64,000 nt of DNA from Phytopythium helicoides (GCA_024867545.1 JANFNE010000020.1:1116001-1180000); one strand, 5' to 3'; shown: positions 1 through 11,186, counted from the stretch's first letter. The notes: generated from the letters alone by a model not told the origin. Made by a program: numbers and translations.

Positions 1-1701
1 GCCCGTTGGCAGGGCGAATAGAGGAGCTGTGAGGGCCGCGCACCTGGTGCTGAGCCTCGGGATGATCGTCTACGGAGTGCTGAGGGTCAGCTTGACCGAC
101 TTGAAGGACAGAACCATCGAGAAGCATATTGTCGACGCGCTCGCGGTGCTCTGCTGCGTCACGCCGGCGTGGCTCGCCATCTGCAGCTTGAAGCTCTGGC
201 TGCCGGCGGATGAGCAGCTGCTTGAAGAGTTTGAGCGGAAAGTCTACGAGCAGTACATTGTGAGCGAGTTCAGCCTGCTCAAGGTCGCGGGGCTCGGAAC
301 GGTGCACGTTCCCTACTGCGGGGAGGCCACCCGCCTCCCGCCGCGAAATCTCGTGCTCGTCCACGGATACCTCGCCGGCAATGGCTTCTGGGCTGCGGTG
401 AGTGGAGTGTGAAGATTGAGCTTGTGATTCATGGCGACTGACCGTGCGTGTGTGTGTGTGTTTTTTTTTATTGGTGGTGCTGAGCAGAACCTGCAAGCGC
501 TCGCCAAGTGCTTCAACGTGGTAAGCTGGATGCTGCAGGGTAGAGGGATTTGCCGATTTCGTGAGCTCATCATTTGATGTCAACTGCAGTACGCCGTCGA
601 ATGGAAGGGCATTGGACGCTCGGATCGACCAAAGTTCAACCCGAAGACGGTAGGATGCGCAATGAATCTTTAACTTTCTATGAAGGGATGAAAACTCACT
701 CGAGCATCATCTCAACAGGACAAAGAGATGGACGATTTTTTCGTCGAGTCTCTCGAGGACTGGCGCCGCGAGATTCAGGTGCGCACCCGTTGTGAGGCCA
801 GCTTTCACGTCATCAAAGCTAACTAACTCGCTGGTGGTTCTCAGCTTGATCGATTTATCCTCTGCGGCCACTCGATGGGCGTACGTCGTAGCTAATTGTT
901 TTCTGAACTCGCCTGGCCGCATTTACTGATGTTAACTATACGCAACAGGGCATGTACGCGACCTACTACTCGGAAAAGTACTCGCAACATATCGAGCACA
1001 TGATTCTCGTGTCCCCCGCTGGAGTTAACAGCAGTGGAGTGAAGCCTGAGGAACTCAACTGGTTCATCAGGCTGGCTGCCACGTTCTACATCACACCAAT
1101 GGTACGCTGTGGTGAATATTTGCTAGCTATATGGCGTTAGCTGACAATGTTTGCCGCTACAGAGCATCGTTCGCTATACTGGACCCTTAGGACTGCGCAT
1201 GGTCCAATGGATCATGCGAAACCGTATCGCGTGGACGCCACCGACCAACATTATTCGATCGGGCGAGCTCGACTTCGACCTCATTACGGCGTACTGCTAC
1301 CACAATTGGGCATTAGGCCCGTCCGGCGACAGAGCCGTTTACACGCACTTACACCCGGTTCGTGTGGCTTTCACCTCCAATCCCGCTTTGCCTAAATGCT
1401 TTGCTGACGGTTTTTCTTTCATGTCCAGGGAGCAAGCGCGCCTCGCAGATCACTAGACTCAATTCTTGTGCCAGGAAAGATCCAGGTCCCGCTTACCATC
1501 ATGTACGGCGGTGGCCCGGACTGGATGAACTCGGAGTACGGCCGCGCGGTTATTGAAGGCCTAGAGAACGTACATTACGCCAAGTTCCGCCTCGTGCCGC
1601 TGTCCGGTCACCAAGTTTTTATGGATAACCCGACCGACTTCAACAGCGTACTCATTGATGCTGTGCGCGAGGAGGAGCGTTCATCGGGTTTCAACAACTA
1701 A
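1..1701 (+). CDS. Alpha/beta hydrolase, ABHD4/ABHD5 (CGI-58) type, 5' partial
   Basis: Eight exons, ending at 397, then 488-520, 590-649, 719-778, 845-880, 949-1101, 1163-1357 and 1429-1701. The reading frame stays open to the left edge, so the start lies outside the window. All seven introns are phase 0 with GT-AG ends. The protein has an N-terminal hydrophobic stretch, the oxyanion-side motif LVHGYLAGNGFW, the nucleophile elbow GHSMGG (split by the intron after 880) and a C-terminal HQVFMDNP. The elbow keeps Ser, unlike animal ABHD5, where it is Asn, so it resembles the ABHD4-like active forms. HQVFMD fits the HX4D motif linked to lysophospholipid acyltransfer in this family. The likely role is in lipid droplet or N-acyl phospholipid turnover; the substrate is inferred. 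The RING gene follows on the same strand. Confidence 0.85.
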
Positions 1702-2134
1702 GGCATTGCTAATCAATTGATTGACATATACACAAGCACAGAAGGATTTCCACACTGTGCACTTCTGTATTGGATAGTGTCTAATGGACACAACAAGTGG
1801 GGTGAACAGCCTATCCCGACACCATGTGGCAAATGAACCTAGCGTTTCGCACCCTCTTCCATCACATGGCATCCTGTTGACTGCATGGAACCGTAAACTT
1901 CAAATCACATGGAGCCTCCTTGCATTTATCCCAGGCAATACATCGCTTTTGCTGCCACATTCATAGCCGCAACCTCGTGATCCAGCTGGAAGAGGATTCA
2001 CGCGCTGGATGCTTGTGTGCTCCTCTTCCCAACACGGTGGCACGCACCAATGGAGCCATGCACGTTAGACACTGGGTCATTCCTCGTTCTTCCCGGAACC
2101 TCCAAGCCAAGTTCCAGCAATCAACACGTCAGCT
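1702..2134. other. Intergenic, 433 bp
   Basis: This is the gap between two genes on the same strand. It should hold the 3' end of the hydrolase and the promoter of the RING gene. I see only short ORFs without domain character, and no RNA gene or repeat. Confidence 0.5.
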
Positions 2135-3483
2135 ATGGCCCTACGATCTCCATATGCCAGCGAGGAGGAGTGGTGCATCGTGAGCGATAGCGAAGACGCG
2201 AGACGATCCTTGGCTAGCAGTGACGATGAAGTTGATCCAGAGCCTGAGTTCGTGCCTCGTTACCCTTCGTTATGCTATCCAGCACACCGATCACCAAGTA
2301 TCGAGCTAAACTCTCCGATCGTTGAAGGCCTTCTTGGCGATGTGAACGAGCTTCAGCGAGAGAAAGCATACCCACACGATATTCTCAGGTCGCTGTTGTC
2401 ACCTGAGCATCGCGCATACGTTGATGGTCACTTGGAGTGCTCTGAAGTCCGCAATAACAGCGAGCTTCCTCCTGGTATCAACACCAAAGTGGCATTTGCA
2501 TTCCGCGATATGGGCACAAACAAGTCTTTTCCCGATCGCCTTCGCTCCACTGTCGAAGCCTTCCGACCTCTTCCTGTTTCGAATGAAAAGGGGATCCCAA
2601 GCTACACCCCTGTCGAGCCGATTGGTCATGAAGCATCGACACAGACAGAGTTCTTGGATCAGGTAAAATGTACTGCTAGAGTCCTGCCACTGTATGTAGT
2701 CGCTTACAGCGTGATGAAAGCAGACCATGGCAAGCTCGCCGTTGCCAGAGCCCCTGAGTCGTGCGAGTCTCTTTCGAGCTGCGCTGGACCGTAGTCTCTC
2801 GCTCACAGCTCAGTTGCACGCCAAGAGCCAGGAATGCGAGAGACTCTCTCTTGAAGTGGCAGATTTGCAACGTCAACTCAAGGAATCCGAGCTCACCAAC
2901 CAAGAAAACGTGCGCAAGCTTCAGCGCTCTCAGCGTAGCATGGCTGTTGCAAGCGACCGGCAAACCCTCGCAACCGAGTACGTGGAGTATATGGTTCATT
3001 TGTCGACATCGGAGCATATTCACTAACATTGGCGAAACATCCAGGTGCGAAAACCATCACCGCAGCATCATCGCGGACCTCGCGGCGGAAAACCGAACGC
3101 TCACACACCAGAACGCAGTTCTGAGTGGCCTTGAGACTGATTTAAGCGGCGAGAGCGTTCTCAAGCTCGAGGCCCTCGAGTCGGCACTCGCACGAGCAAT
3201 GGAGAATGTGCGCTCATCACTACGTGTGAAGTATCGCGCAGCTATCGACTCTGTTGCACGAATGCAAAACTCAACTATTCAGCACCCTGTTGGCGGCATT
3301 AGCGATGGTGAGCATTGCGTTGCCTGCTTGAGCCAATTGGCTTCTGTTCGACTAGTGCCGTGCGAACACAAGGTTCTGTGCCCAGCGTGCGCTGTGCGGG
3401 TGGACAAGTGCCCCATTGATCGCCTCCCCATCAAGGACAAGATATTATCTTTCGGCCTCAACGCCTACACACAAACCGAGTGA
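2135..3483 (+). CDS. Coiled-coil RING-finger protein
   Basis: Three exons, 2135-2662, 2724-2977 and 3045-3483, give about 406 aa. The first part is acidic and Ser-rich (IVSDSEDARR). The middle is a coiled coil rich in Leu, Glu and Arg. The C-terminus is a C3HC4-type RING: CVACL, then PCEHKVLCPACAV and KCPIDR, so an E3 ubiquitin ligase role is likely. The layout (coil, then a RING at the extreme end) resembles MGRN/cIAP-like RINGs that act as dimers. Two TQT tripeptides occur, in EASTQTEF just before intron 1 and in the last residues AYTQTE; TQT is the core of dynein light chain LC8 ligands. It converges with the SR gene on the other strand, with a gap of about 70 bp. Substrates are unknown. 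Confidence 0.8.
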
Positions 3484-3555
3484 TCGATCAGAGAGTTTTT
3501 TGTTAACATGTAGTTCCACTTCGTTCGCAATGAGCGTTGCTTTTGCCTGGCAAAA

Positions 3556-4255
3556 TCAGTCGTACATGCCATTGTAGAACTGCAGCAGCTGCTGGCGGTT
3601 GCGCTGGTTCTGCAGGTCGGCGGCCGAGCGGTCAAGCTTGCGTTTAATCTTCTTTCCCGAGATGGCGCTGCGCAGCGTGTCCGAGTCCGATCCGGACGAC
3701 TCGTCGTCGCTTCCTCGGCGGCGCCTTCTTGCTCTTCTTCCTGCTCTTGCGGTCTTTCTTCTCCGCCTTGCGGTGTTTCTTCCTGCTCTTCTTCTCGTCC
3801 TTGCGCTTCCTCTCTTTCCGGCCGCCCTTCTTCCTACTGCTGCTCGAGCTCTTCCTCGATCGGTGGCTTCGTGACCCGCTTGAGCTCGACCTGCTGGACG
3901 AAGAGCTGCTTCTCGACGACGAGCGAGACGACGAAGACGAGCTCGACCTCGATCTCGACCGCCTGTGGCGCCGCTTGTCGTCTCTAGAGCGTCTCGGACT
4001 GCGACTCCTGCCCCTCTCCTTCTCCCTAGAGCTGCTCAACGCCCCATTAGACGCCACCAAACGCCAGAAAAGCCGCGAGAACGCACCGTCGAGGGCTCCG
4101 CGAGCGACTGCGCGAGCGCGAGCGCGCGCCGCGGCCTGGATTTCAGCGCCCACGAGCCCGCGCACACGTCACACATTCCCCTACAGGCTGTCAGCGCGCG
4201 CCACTCGCGTCTCCATCGCCTCGACCTCGCGCCACACTCACCGCTCGGACGCCAT
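3556..4255 (-). CDS. Arg/Ser-rich (SR-type) nuclear protein, frame broken
   Basis: On the minus strand an SR tract runs through 4087-4135 (RSRSRSRSRSPR) and continues after a 55 bp GT-AG intron (4032-4086) as SREKERGRSRSPRRSR, then a Lys-rich segment. The candidate first exon is 4242-4255 (MASER, followed by a GTGAGT donor), but its phase does not fit exon 2. Near 3715-3740 the frame must also change by +1. The continuous frame ends in an odd tail at 3644, whereas the other frame gives a natural acidic then basic end (GSDDESSGSDSD, KIKRKLDRSAADLQNQRN, QFYNGMYD) with its stop at 3556. I take this second end as real. The composition implies a splicing-related RNA-binding or scaffold role, but no RRM is present. 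The family is not recognised. It is divergent from the V-ATPase C gene. Confidence 0.55.
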
Positions 4256-4460
4256 GTTTCCTTCCTTCCGCTGCGTTTCCAGTCGACCTCGCGGTCGTAA
4301 GGCTCTTTCGCGCGCGGTACAGCCCCATTTATCTTGTTATTTGTATAATACCAATTAATGTGTCTTTTGCAGTGCTCTCCCGCCCTCCGCTGTTTCGATC
4401 CAAGACACGCGGAAAAGGATCTTCTTGACTTGAACCGGAAGCCGCGGAGCCGCCGCCGCC

Positions 4461-6237
4461 ATGAGTCTGTGGCTCGTGTCCGTGCCGAATGAGGGCAGCC
4501 GCTCGTCCGAGACGACGTTCCTGGAGCTCAAGGCCGAGACGGCGTCCACGCGCCACGACTACGCGGGTGCGTGGGGGCGCTTTGGTGCGGACAGGAAGGG
4601 ACCCGGTTCTCACCTCGTGCTTGCGGCGCAGAATGCTACCGCGTCGAGCTGCCGTCGGACCTGCTCGTGGGCACGCTCGACTCGCTCATGGTGAGGGTTA
4701 GGTGCTGGTCGTGGGGTTTTTGAGGCGCGGGGGCTGACGGGGGCTCGCGTAGGCGCTCAGTGACGACCTGAACCGCGTCGACATGGTGGTCGAGAGCGTC
4801 GTGAGGAAGATCGAGCGCCAGTTCCACGACCTCAACAAGGGCGACCAAGCGCTCACGGTGGACGGAGGTGGGTGGTATGGCTGGTTGGTGGTGAGAGCGA
4901 GCTGTGCTGATGGGGAACGTTGGCGCGCTGGCAGTGCCCGTGGACCGGTATCTCAACTACTTTTCATGGGATGAGGCCAAGCACCCGCACCGCCGCCCGC
5001 TTCCTGAGATCGTGAGCATCATTCAGTCGGTATGAGGGATTTGCTGTTGACATAGTTGAAAAGGTGAGAGTTGACTGACGTGATTTTGGCTCCAGTCGGT
5101 CGGCAAGATTGAGGAGGAGCTCAAGCAGCTCAGCACGCGCTTCACGGAGAAGAAGCAACAGCTCCTGCAGCTGCAGCGCAAGAAGGGGTGCGTTGCCAAT
5201 CAACGAGGACTCTTTCTGCTTGGTTGACTGACGTGGTCTGGTTCATCGTAGTGGTAACCTCATGGTCGCCAACCTCAGCGACGTCCTGACGCCTGACATC
5301 GTGTCGACGTCGGACTTTGTCAACACCGAGTACCTGCAGACACTTGTGGCGATCATCCCCAAGTATGCTAGAACTCCAGTTGGTTGCAAATTAAAAGTCC
5401 GCCATCTAACTCTGATGCTTGCAGGAACCTTGAAGATACGTGGCTTCAGGAATACCACACGCTGGGAGACCAGATTGCCGAGTATGGCCCAAAGGGAGCC
5501 CGCGGAAATGTGCGTGGGTCCCCCGTGGTGCCAGGATCGTCGCGCAAGCTGCTGGAAGAGGGCGATTCATGCGTCTACACGGTCACAGTGCTGAAGGGCC
5601 AATACCTTCCAGGAAAGATCGATCCGGACGGAAACTTCGAGCAGGGTTCAAGCGTGGACTACGTTGAGGAATTCAAGCACCGTGCTCGCGACAAGAAGTA
5701 CGTGATCCGCGACTTTACGTTCGACCCGACGGCGCACGCAAGCAGCGAGGAGGCGATGGCTGCACTCGAGGTTGAAGTCGACCGCCTTTGGTCGGGACTC
5801 ATTCGTTGGTGCAAGGCGCACTTTGGCGAAGCTTTTATTGCTTGGATGCACATCAAGGTGGGCTATATAGCACTTTGGTGGCCTGGATTTCACTCAACAC
5901 TCACTGCTCGAGCTTTTTTTTATATTGTAGATGGTTCGTATCTTTGTCGAGTCTGTGCTGCGTTACGGATTGCCAGTCAACTTTGTTGTCGCCATGTACC
6001 GAGTACGTATTGAGCCAATGAACGCTTGAAAGTATCGCTGACGAACTGATGCATCGCATGTACGTACAGCCGCACCACGGCAAGGACAAGAAGTTGCGTA
6101 CTGTCCTCAATAAGAAGTACGCTCATCTTCAGCCATCTCAGTTCTCGGGTATTGAGGAGGGCTCGTCGTCGGGCCAAGCAGAGTACTTCCCGTACGTCAC
6201 GAATGCCTTCCACCCACTCGCGGCTGTTACGACCTAG
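4461..6237 (+). CDS. ATP6V1C: V-type H+-ATPase subunit C
   Basis: Nine exons: 4461-4566, 4632-4690, 4753-4867, 4935-5029, 5096-5187, 5252-5362, 5425-5857, 5931-6002 and 6070-6237. All phases agree and give 416 aa. The protein follows subunit C along its whole length: N-terminal MSLWLVSVPNEG, the middle VPVDRYLNYFSWDEAKHP, and the C-terminal LRYGLPVNFV and FHPLAAVT. Subunit C links the V1 catalytic head to the stator stalks and is released when the pump disassembles. Family members are about 380-400 aa, so the length is normal. At eight introns in 1.8 kb it is among the most intron-dense genes here. The start is the first ATG, in context GCCATG. The upstream 200 bp is shared with the divergent SR gene. 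Confidence 0.95.
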
Positions 6238-6433
6238 TGCACTCCACTTGCTTCGCTTCGAGGCCGACCGAGGGTGTGTGCGTGTGATGTTGAAGAAGGT
6301 GGTCGTGGACTGGAAGATAGCGAAGCAACATGCTCGAGACCACGAGCACCTGTTGGAGAAAATAACGATATGGAAACGAAGAGAAAAATGACAAATACCC
6401 AGCCACGTTTGTGCCGCCTACACTTTTGTTCGT

Positions 6434-9214
6434 TTAGAGCATGCTCAATAACATGTCGCCGTCTGCGGTGGTTGTGAAGCGCGTGTCTTCGTGGACGCGC
6501 ATGCCAAAGACCACACGGACGAGTTCCTTCAAGTCGCTTACGTAGAGCAACTCGAAGCCAGGGCCCTTGTACTTCCCAGAAGCAGTCGTTGCCGATGTCG
6601 CGCTCGAAAACTCCTTGCGCAGATCTTCCGCTTCGTTCTTGTTGCCCCGAGGGAGAATAATACGCTTGATACCGGCGCGGATGGCAGCCAAGACCTTCTC
6701 CCGGATCCCACCGACAGGCAGGATCACGCCTCGGAGAGTGATTTCGCCAGTCATGGCAATATCAACAGGGACGGGGACCCCCGAGATCACTGAGAGCAGA
6801 GCGCACACAATCGCACCACCAGCTGAAGGTCCGTCTTTGGGGATAGCACCCTCAGGAAAGTGGACATGGACATCGGAGATGCCCTCGAGCGATACCATGC
6901 GATGACCTGCCGTTGATTCACCAGCACTCTTCGACGATTTGGATGATGGAACCGGTGGGAGCTCAATCAAATGAGCGTTCACACGGAGCCAAGACAGCGC
7001 AAGCTGCGCTGACTCCTTCATCACATCACCAAGTTTTCCAGTGAGTTGTAGCGTCGGAGCTGGGCTCATGGACGAGCCAGACGACGCAGATGTCAGCGCT
7101 CGGAGAGTCATTTGAGATGCTGTCGACCGCGTGCACGAGGCCTCCACGAAGAGGATGGATCCACCGACCGTGCTCCACGACATGCCCGTCGCGACACCCG
7201 GAACGCTAGAGCGAAGCGCAACTTCGTTGAAAACAAGCTCATGTCCCAAGATATCCTTGATACGGTTCTCGTCGATCAGCATTGGCTTGAAAGAAGAAAG
7301 CACAGCCTCAGCTTGTGACTTATGGTCGCCTTGGCCTTCAGGCTTCTTTTCACCCATCTCCTGGACAACAGCAACAGCAAAGTATCGGCAAATGGCTCCA
7401 ACCTGACGCTCCAAATCGCGAACACCAGCCTCGCGAGTGTAGCGCATGATCAGGAATCGAAGCGCGTCATCCGAAACAGAGAGCATCGATGGATGCAAGC
7501 CATTCTCCTCAATCTGACGAGGAAGCAGGTAACGCCGTGCAATCTCGATCTTTTGCTCGACGCTGTAGCCACTGACTTCAATCACCTCCATGCGGTCAAG
7601 AAGGGGTCCTGGAATCGTGTCCAAGCTGTTGGCAGTCGCAATAAACATAACCTTGCTCAGGTCGAACGGGACGTTCAGGTAGTGATCCGTGAAGGTGTTG
7701 TTCTGGTGTGGGTCGAGGACTTCAAGCAGCGCGCTGGATGGGTCGCCACGGAAATCCTTGCCAATCTTGTCGACTTCATCCAGAAGCAATACTGGGTTGC
7801 TCGACTCTGCATGCCTCATCGCGTTGAGGATACATCCAGGCATTGCACCAATGTACGTCTTGCGATGCCCACGGATCTCGGACTCGTCATGAACACCTCC
7901 TAGAGCAATCCTTTCGAACTTGCGGTTGGTTGCGGCAGCGATAGACTTTCCAAGAGAAGTCTTGCCAACTCCTGGCGGGCCAAGCAGACACAAGATCGGG
8001 CCTTTCATGTCCTGCTTGAGGCTTCGCACGGCAATGTATTCCGTGATGCGCTTTTTCACCTTCTCAAGACCATAGTGATCCGAGTCGAGCTGTTTCTGGA
8101 CCTTATCAACCACCAGCGAATCTTCGGTGTGCGCGTTCCACGGCAGCTCGGTGAAGAACTCGAGGTAGTTGTGGATGATTCCGTACTCGGGCTGCATAGA
8201 GGTCATGCCCTTCAGACGGCGAAGTTCGCGGTTGACGACCTTTTCTGCCTTTGGATTGAGCTGCAGTGTCTTGATACGCTCCTCAAGCTGCTTTAACTCA
8301 CTGCCATCAGCGCCATCTTCACTGCCCTCTCCAAGTTCCTTCTTGATTGCCTCCAACTGCTGACGAAGCAAGAATTCCTTTCGCGTACCCTCCAGCTTGT
8401 CCTGGACCTCGGTTTGGATCTTCTTCTGCAGGCGAGTCTTTTCGATCTCCTGCTCGAGCAACTCGATCGCGATCTCGCAGCGTGTCTTGATATCAGGCGC
8501 CTCTAGCACGCGCTGCTTGGACGCGACATCAACCGCAAGGTAGGACACCACCACATCGGCCAGCTCACCAATAGATGAGCTGCTGATCGTCTGAATCAAT
8601 CCATTGCTCTTACGCAGCAACAGCGAGCTCTTGGACATCTCCAAATATTCTTGCGTGCGTAGCTTGAGCTGCGTGGCGAGTTCTTCGATTTGTCGGTCGA
8701 TTGCCGCCACTGCGGACGCCGAGAGCGCATTGGCCTTGCCAGACAGGTCGGATCTCGCAACAAGCTCCGCATTCACCCGCTGAACGTTCCCGACCAGGTA
8801 CGGCCGCGTCTGCGTGAGGTTCTTGAGCGACACGCGGTGCAGACCCTGCACGAGCACCGACAGCCCATTCACAGCCGCGCCGGTCTCGGCGTTTGGCTGG
8901 ATGCGCGTGAGCTGCACAACGCGCGCCACGGTTCCAATCGGATACAAGTCGGCGGGGCTGGTGACGTCCTTGTCCGCCTGGTTCTCGTCTCCGTCACTGC
9001 GCTGCGTGAAGATGGCGAGCGAGAGCGACGTGGCGCGCCGCGACGACGACTTGGCCGCCTGCACCTCCCACACGAGGTCCTTGAGCAGCTGCAGCGCCGT
9101 GGCCGACGTGATGGCCAGCCGCAGGTACGTGCGTGGGAACAGCACCTTGCCCGCGATCGGCAGCACGGGCATCTGCACGGCCGGCGCGGTCGGCGGCGGC
9201 TGCTGTCCCTCCAT
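6434..9214 (-). CDS. LONP2: Lon protease, peroxisomal (LONP2) type
   Basis: One uninterrupted ORF of 926 aa. It has an N-terminal LON substrate domain (PVLPIAGKVLFPRTYLRLAI), a long central coil, and an AAA+ module with Walker A GPPGVGKTS (about residue 413) and Walker B VLLLDEVDK. The Ser-Lys protease domain has KDGPSAGG (Ser near residue 800) and the Lys in GGIREKVLAAIRAG. All catalytic residues are present. The N-terminus MEGQQPPPTAP does not look like a mitochondrial presequence, and the last residues are SML, an S-x-L end compatible with a weak peroxisomal PTS1. Peroxisomal matrix quality control is therefore favoured, but location is inference. It is divergent from the ADP-ribosylglycohydrolase gene across 338 bp. 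Confidence 0.93.
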   Translation of the reverse strand: MEGQQPPPTAPAVQMPVLPIAGKVLFPRTYLRLAITSATALQLLKDLVWEVQAAKSSSRRATSLSLAIFTQRSDGDENQADKDVTSPADLYPIGTVARVVQLTRIQPNAETGAAVNGLSVLVQGLHRVSLKNLTQTRPYLVGNVQRVNAELVARSDLSGKANALSASAVAAIDRQIEELATQLKLRTQEYLEMSKSSLLLRKSNGLIQTISSSSIGELADVVVSYLAVDVASKQRVLEAPDIKTRCEIAIELLEQEIEKTRLQKKIQTEVQDKLEGTRKEFLLRQQLEAIKKELGEGSEDGADGSELKQLEERIKTLQLNPKAEKVVNRELRRLKGMTSMQPEYGIIHNYLEFFTELPWNAHTEDSLVVDKVQKQLDSDHYGLEKVKKRITEYIAVRSLKQDMKGPILCLLGPPGVGKTSLGKSIAAATNRKFERIALGGVHDESEIRGHRKTYIGAMPGCILNAMRHAESSNPVLLLDEVDKIGKDFRGDPSSALLEVLDPHQNNTFTDHYLNVPFDLSKVMFIATANSLDTIPGPLLDRMEVIEVSGYSVEQKIEIARRYLLPRQIEENGLHPSMLSVSDDALRFLIMRYTREAGVRDLERQVGAICRYFAVAVVQEMGEKKPEGQGDHKSQAEAVLSSFKPMLIDENRIKDILGHELVFNEVALRSSVPGVATGMSWSTVGGSILFVEASCTRSTASQMTLRALTSASSGSSMSPAPTLQLTGKLGDVMKESAQLALSWLRVNAHLIELPPVPSSKSSKSAGESTAGHRMVSLEGISDVHVHFPEGAIPKDGPSAGGAIVCALLSVISGVPVPVDIAMTGEITLRGVILPVGGIREKVLAAIRAGIKRIILPRGNKNEAEDLRKEFSSATSATTASGKYKGPGFELLYVSDLKELVRVVFGMRVHEDTRFTTTADGDMLLSML

Positions 9215-9552
9215 ACTACTGCTTTATAATGTCGTCGCCAGTCGCTCCTTCTCGGTCGCCTGGAAGCTTGGAAAGTGCGCGATCGAGCCGCCGCTTGAAG
9301 CTCAAGCCTGTGCTGGTGCTAAAGCGCGAGTGAGGAGCTTCTAGAAGCCTCGCAGGAGCGCGCGCAAGTGGTGGCGACGTATGTATGCGGCCGCGGGCTT
9401 CAGGTTGACGCAAAACGTTTTTTGCGGAAGCCGCCCGGTGGTATACTGAAGGCAAGTTGTGTTCTTCAAGGCAACGCCAGATCGCTTTTGCGAGGGTTGC
9501 CCGCACTTTCTCGGATGTTGACTTGCTTCCAGTATGTCGGAGATCTTGAAGG
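9215..9552. promoter_or_regulatory. Divergent promoter region, Lon and ARH genes
   Basis: A 338 bp gap between two genes transcribed outward must contain both promoters. I see no clear TATA box, and no complete oomycete initiator that I would place. The short ORFs crossing it are frame shadows. Confidence 0.45.
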
Positions 9553-10569
9553 ATGGCCGAGGTGATGGCGCGCGGCGTGCACTGGGAGCGCGCGCTCGGC
9601 GCCGTGCTCGGCGCGCTCTGCGGCGACGCGGCGGGCGCCACGCTCGAGTTTGCGGTGGGGAAGATCCAGCCGCGAGACGTGGAGCGCGCCGTGGCCATGC
9701 CCGGCGGCGGCGTGTTCAAGCTGGGGCCGGGGCAGATCACGGACGACTCGGAGCTCGCGCTGTCGCTGGCGCGCGGGCTGGTGGGGCGCTCGCCGCGCGA
9801 TGGCTTCCCGCTCGAGGCGGTGGCGCAGCAGTACGCGCTGTGGTACGACTCCAAGCCGTTCGACATCGGCATCACGTGCTCCAAGGCCTTCGGAGTGAGC
9901 CCAGACGCGGACAACCGCTACGCGGGCAACATGACGGCCGCGGCCGCGCAGTTCTGCATGGAGAGCGAGGCGAACGGGACGCTCATGCGGCTCACGCCGC
10001 TGGGGCTGTGGCTCGCGGGTGAGCCGGAGGACACGATCGTCGCGCTCGCCAAGACGGAGGCGACGCTGTCGCACCCAAACCAAGTCTGCCAGGACGCGAA
10101 TGCCGTCTACTGCCTGTTGTTGGACCACCTGCTGCGTGTACCGGGAGATAGCGAGGGAGCGCTGGACAGGACCGAGAGGTTTATAAAAGAGCATGTGAAC
10201 TCAAGAGTGCGCGAGTGGGTCTTGGAAGAGTCGCTGGACATCTCCGAGCTCGTCTGCACGCGCCAGATTGGCCACGTGCGCTGGGGGCTCGTGCTTGCGG
10301 TGCATTTTTTGCGAACCAAGGCGCCTTATGAACATGCGATCAAAGAAACGCTGCTCAAGGGCGGGGATACGGACACCAACGCAGCCATCGTGGGCGGGAT
10401 CATTGGCGCACTGCATGGCGTCGAGGCCATCCCGACGTACATGCGCAGCTCCGTACGAGCATTTGACTGCACTGACGGCACAATTACTCGTCGCCCCCGC
10501 CCAGAGCTGTACAGAGGATCTCATATGGAAGAACTAGCACGCCAACTGGTGAGCGCTAAGCTGGCCTAA
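9553..10569 (+). CDS. ADP-ribosylglycohydrolase family protein
   Basis: A single-exon gene of 338 aa. It carries the three metal-site signatures of the DraG/ARH family: GDAAGATLE near the N-terminus, GQITDDSELALSLA in the middle and GGDTDTNAAIVGG near residue 275. The Asp residues expected to bind the two Mg ions are all present, so the enzyme should be active in removing ADP-ribose from protein or other acceptors. Which linkage it cuts (Arg, Ser or other) cannot be read from the sequence. The 5' half is very GC-rich. The start is the ATG at 9553, just inside a GC-rich run. TGACG copies follow the stop (10571-10590). Confidence 0.9.
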   Translation: MAEVMARGVHWERALGAVLGALCGDAAGATLEFAVGKIQPRDVERAVAMPGGGVFKLGPGQITDDSELALSLARGLVGRSPRDGFPLEAVAQQYALWYDSKPFDIGITCSKAFGVSPDADNRYAGNMTAAAAQFCMESEANGTLMRLTPLGLWLAGEPEDTIVALAKTEATLSHPNQVCQDANAVYCLLLDHLLRVPGDSEGALDRTERFIKEHVNSRVREWVLEESLDISELVCTRQIGHVRWGLVLAVHFLRTKAPYEHAIKETLLKGGDTDTNAAIVGGIIGALHGVEAIPTYMRSSVRAFDCTDGTITRRPRPELYRGSHMEELARQLVSAKLA

Positions 10570-10788
10570 GCGTGACGTGACGTGACGAGCCCACTTGAGC
10601 CAGACATCATAGATTGATGCAGCATCAAACGGATTTCTAGGTGCGTGACTTAGAACTCAGCATAATTGTAGTGTAAGCGTGAAAGAGAACCAAGGGTGTT
10701 GAAGATCGATGCATCTTGAGCCCCGAGCAGATTCCAGATAGAGCTCAGTTTCTCAATTACCTTCTCCAAGTCAACTGCCTGCGCCAAG

Positions 10789-11186
10789 ATGTCAACTACT
10801 AACCAACAGCACGCCGTCCAAGATTCCCCCGTTAATTCCAACGTTGAACTCCAGAACTCTGAGCTCCGGATGATTCAAGAAGAGCTTGCTGAGCTTCGCC
10901 GCGGCCAAACTCTCCTGATTGAGAAGATGACTGAACAAAACCAACTCTTGCAGGAACAGCTGGTCCAGGAAAGAGCTCAGCATGCTGAAGAGCTCGCAAA
11001 GTACGAAAGAGCGACGTGCGACTGGACGTGGACAAGCTGGAGGGTTACCCTTCGAGCAGTCCGAATGAAGTTGGGGAGACGCGAGCAGCCCCAAGCGCAG
11101 ACTATGCGGCGCACCCAACAACGCCAAACAGGAAGTCCTCGTTCTATGACGACCCATGCGTGAAGTTCTGTATCGTGTGCTGCTGA
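10789..11186 (+). CDS. Small coiled-coil protein with short Cys tail, frame broken
   Basis: It starts MSTTNQQHAVQDS and forms a coiled coil (QERAQHAEELAKYER). It then goes out of register near 11010, and the original frame stops at 11163 in non-protein-like sequence. A different frame from about 11010 continues as DVRLDVDKLEGYPSSSP and ends FCIVCC with a TGA at 11184-11186. That frame matches the layout of the neighbour at 11465 (coil with QHAEEL, then a VRVDV or VRLDV strand, then a Cys tail). The two are therefore paralogues. This copy has lost or gained a base, or was misread, and its tail is shorter. Function is unknown. A Cys cluster of this kind is typical of S-acylated, membrane-held proteins. 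Confidence 0.5.

Noticed and set aside
9466..10194. Large minus-strand ORF opposite the ADP-ribosylglycohydrolase gene
   Set aside because: It is Arg/His/Leu-rich shadow sequence of a GC-rich coding exon; the plus strand carries all family motifs.
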